The translations under genes were made by a program, and so were the position numbers. The notes below the pieces were generated by a model, which was not told the DNA's origin, searched no databases, and saw nothing but the letters and a program-made list of their open reading frames with translations. From positions 1-6,793 of the forward strand of contig JANYDZ010000143.1 in the NCBI GenBank assembly GCA_025363375.1: a stretch of DNA of 6,793 nt, read 5' to 3'. Numbering within the stretch: the first letter of the stretch is position 1; every line of letters begins with the position of its first letter. This document shows, piece by piece, positions 6,150 to 6,793 of the stretch. Source of the stretch: Hyphomicrobiales bacterium. Lineage in GTDB: Bacteria; Pseudomonadota; Alphaproteobacteria; Rhizobiales; Beijerinckiaceae.

Positions 6150-6793
6150 ATGCAGATCGCTCACGCCGACGCCTATGCGGGCGAAGTCACCAGCCCCGAG
6201 TTTCGCGGCGGCGGCAAGGAGTTCCGCACCTTGCTGAAAGGCCGCGACGGCGAGCCTGGAAATTATCGGCTGGTCTACGCGCGCCAGACGGGCGCCGTCG
6301 CCGGGCCTCGCCATCGGCACAATTTCGATCAGTTTCGTTTCTGCGTTTCGGGCAAGGTCAATTACGGGCGCGATTGCTGGATCGAGCCCGGCGAAATCGC
6401 CTATTTTCCCGAAGGCGCGCACTACGGCCCCGAAGAAAGCGTCATTGAGCGCCTCGCCATCACCATTCAGTTTGGCGGCGCGAGCGGCCACGGCTTTGTC
6501 GGCGAGAGCGAACAGCTTGTCGCCATGGAGGAGCTGAAAAAATCCGGAATGTTCGAAAAAGGCGTCTACCGCCGCGCCGACAATCCCCCCGAAGGCGTCA
6601 AGCGCAATCAGGATTCGTTTGAAGCCATCTGGGAACACGTCAACAAACGCCGCATCGAATATCCCAAAGCCCGCTACGACGGCCCCGTGCTGATGCGGCC
6701 GCGGAATTTCACATGGATGGATGCGAAGGGCGAGGCCGGCGTGGCGGTGCGCCGGCTCGGGCGTTTCACTGAACGCAATATTGAGGTCGAGAC
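6150..6793 (+). CDS. Cupin-domain protein, probably bicupin, C-terminus cut by window edge
   Basis: 214 codons are visible and the frame is still open at the right edge. The first cupin domain spans about 38-110: motif 1 is RHRHNFDQF (His55, His57, with Gln61 where the usual metal-ligand Glu falls) followed by CVSGKVNYG, and motif 2 is PGEIAYFPEGAHYGP (80-94) with His91. That supports a mononuclear metal site with three His and an altered fourth position. Residues 112-175 are a charged helical linker. Residues 178-214 (PRNFTWMDAKGEAGVAVRR, then LGRFTER) resemble the opening strands of a second cupin domain, suggesting a two-domain protein. Function could be a dioxygenase, isomerase or non-catalytic binding role; the sequence does not decide. 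No signal peptide is seen, so it is probably cytoplasmic. The start ATG is the first Met in a frame that is open further upstream without ATG; its ribosome binding site is poor (GGA at 6141-6143). Confidence 0.88.
   Translation, partial: MQIAHADAYAGEVTSPEFRGGGKEFRTLLKGRDGEPGNYRLVYARQTGAVAGPRHRHNFDQFRFCVSGKVNYGRDCWIEPGEIAYFPEGAHYGPEESVIERLAITIQFGGASGHGFVGESEQLVAMEELKKSGMFEKGVYRRADNPPEGVKRNQDSFEAIWEHVNKRRIEYPKARYDGPVLMRPRNFTWMDAKGEAGVAVRRLGRFTERNIEVE

Noticed and set aside
6075..6638. A 187-codon minus-strand frame overlapping the cupin gene.
   Set aside because: The plus-strand frame has both cupin motifs and runs open to the window edge; the minus-strand product is Ala/Gly-rich and unrecognisable.

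Overview
The window reads as a GC-rich proteobacterial chromosome segment, probably an alphaproteobacterium of the Hyphomicrobiales. The grounds are base composition, codon bias toward G/C third positions, and the mix of orphan periplasmic binding proteins, a Tat-exported cupredoxin protein and a membrane GGDEF-EAL protein. No marker gene is present, so the placement is an inference.

Layout: five genes lie on the minus strand and one on the plus strand. Reading right to left on the minus strand they are: an NMT1/SsuA-like ABC substrate-binding protein (4876-5835); an exported metallo-beta-lactamase-fold hydrolase 24 bp downstream (3781-4851); a Tat-exported multicopper-oxidase-like protein (2320-3687); a membrane-anchored GGDEF-EAL protein (246-2246); and the first 53 residues of a Bug/TctC-type solute-binding protein that runs off the left edge (1-161). 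On the plus strand, diverging from the first of these, is a cupin protein (6150 to the right edge), cut by the window end. The 314 bp between the divergent genes holds a clean 19-bp dyad (6024-6042) and one weak small-ORF candidate.

How the genes fit together: four consecutive minus-strand products except the GGDEF-EAL protein are predicted to be exported (three Sec-type, one Tat-type), so the segment looks like a periplasmic small-molecule binding and processing neighbourhood. The binding-protein/hydrolase pair is very likely co-transcribed. Links to the later genes are weaker, with gaps of 93, 73 and 84 bp. No permease or ATPase is visible, so both binding proteins are orphans within this window.

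The most notable observation is that the multicopper-oxidase-like protein has lost the type 1 copper cysteine and about half of the trinuclear-cluster histidines while keeping HWH and HLH. It is therefore probably not a normal oxidase. No CRISPR array, insertion sequence, tRNA or rRNA was seen, and I see no strong case for a wholly new multi-gene system.
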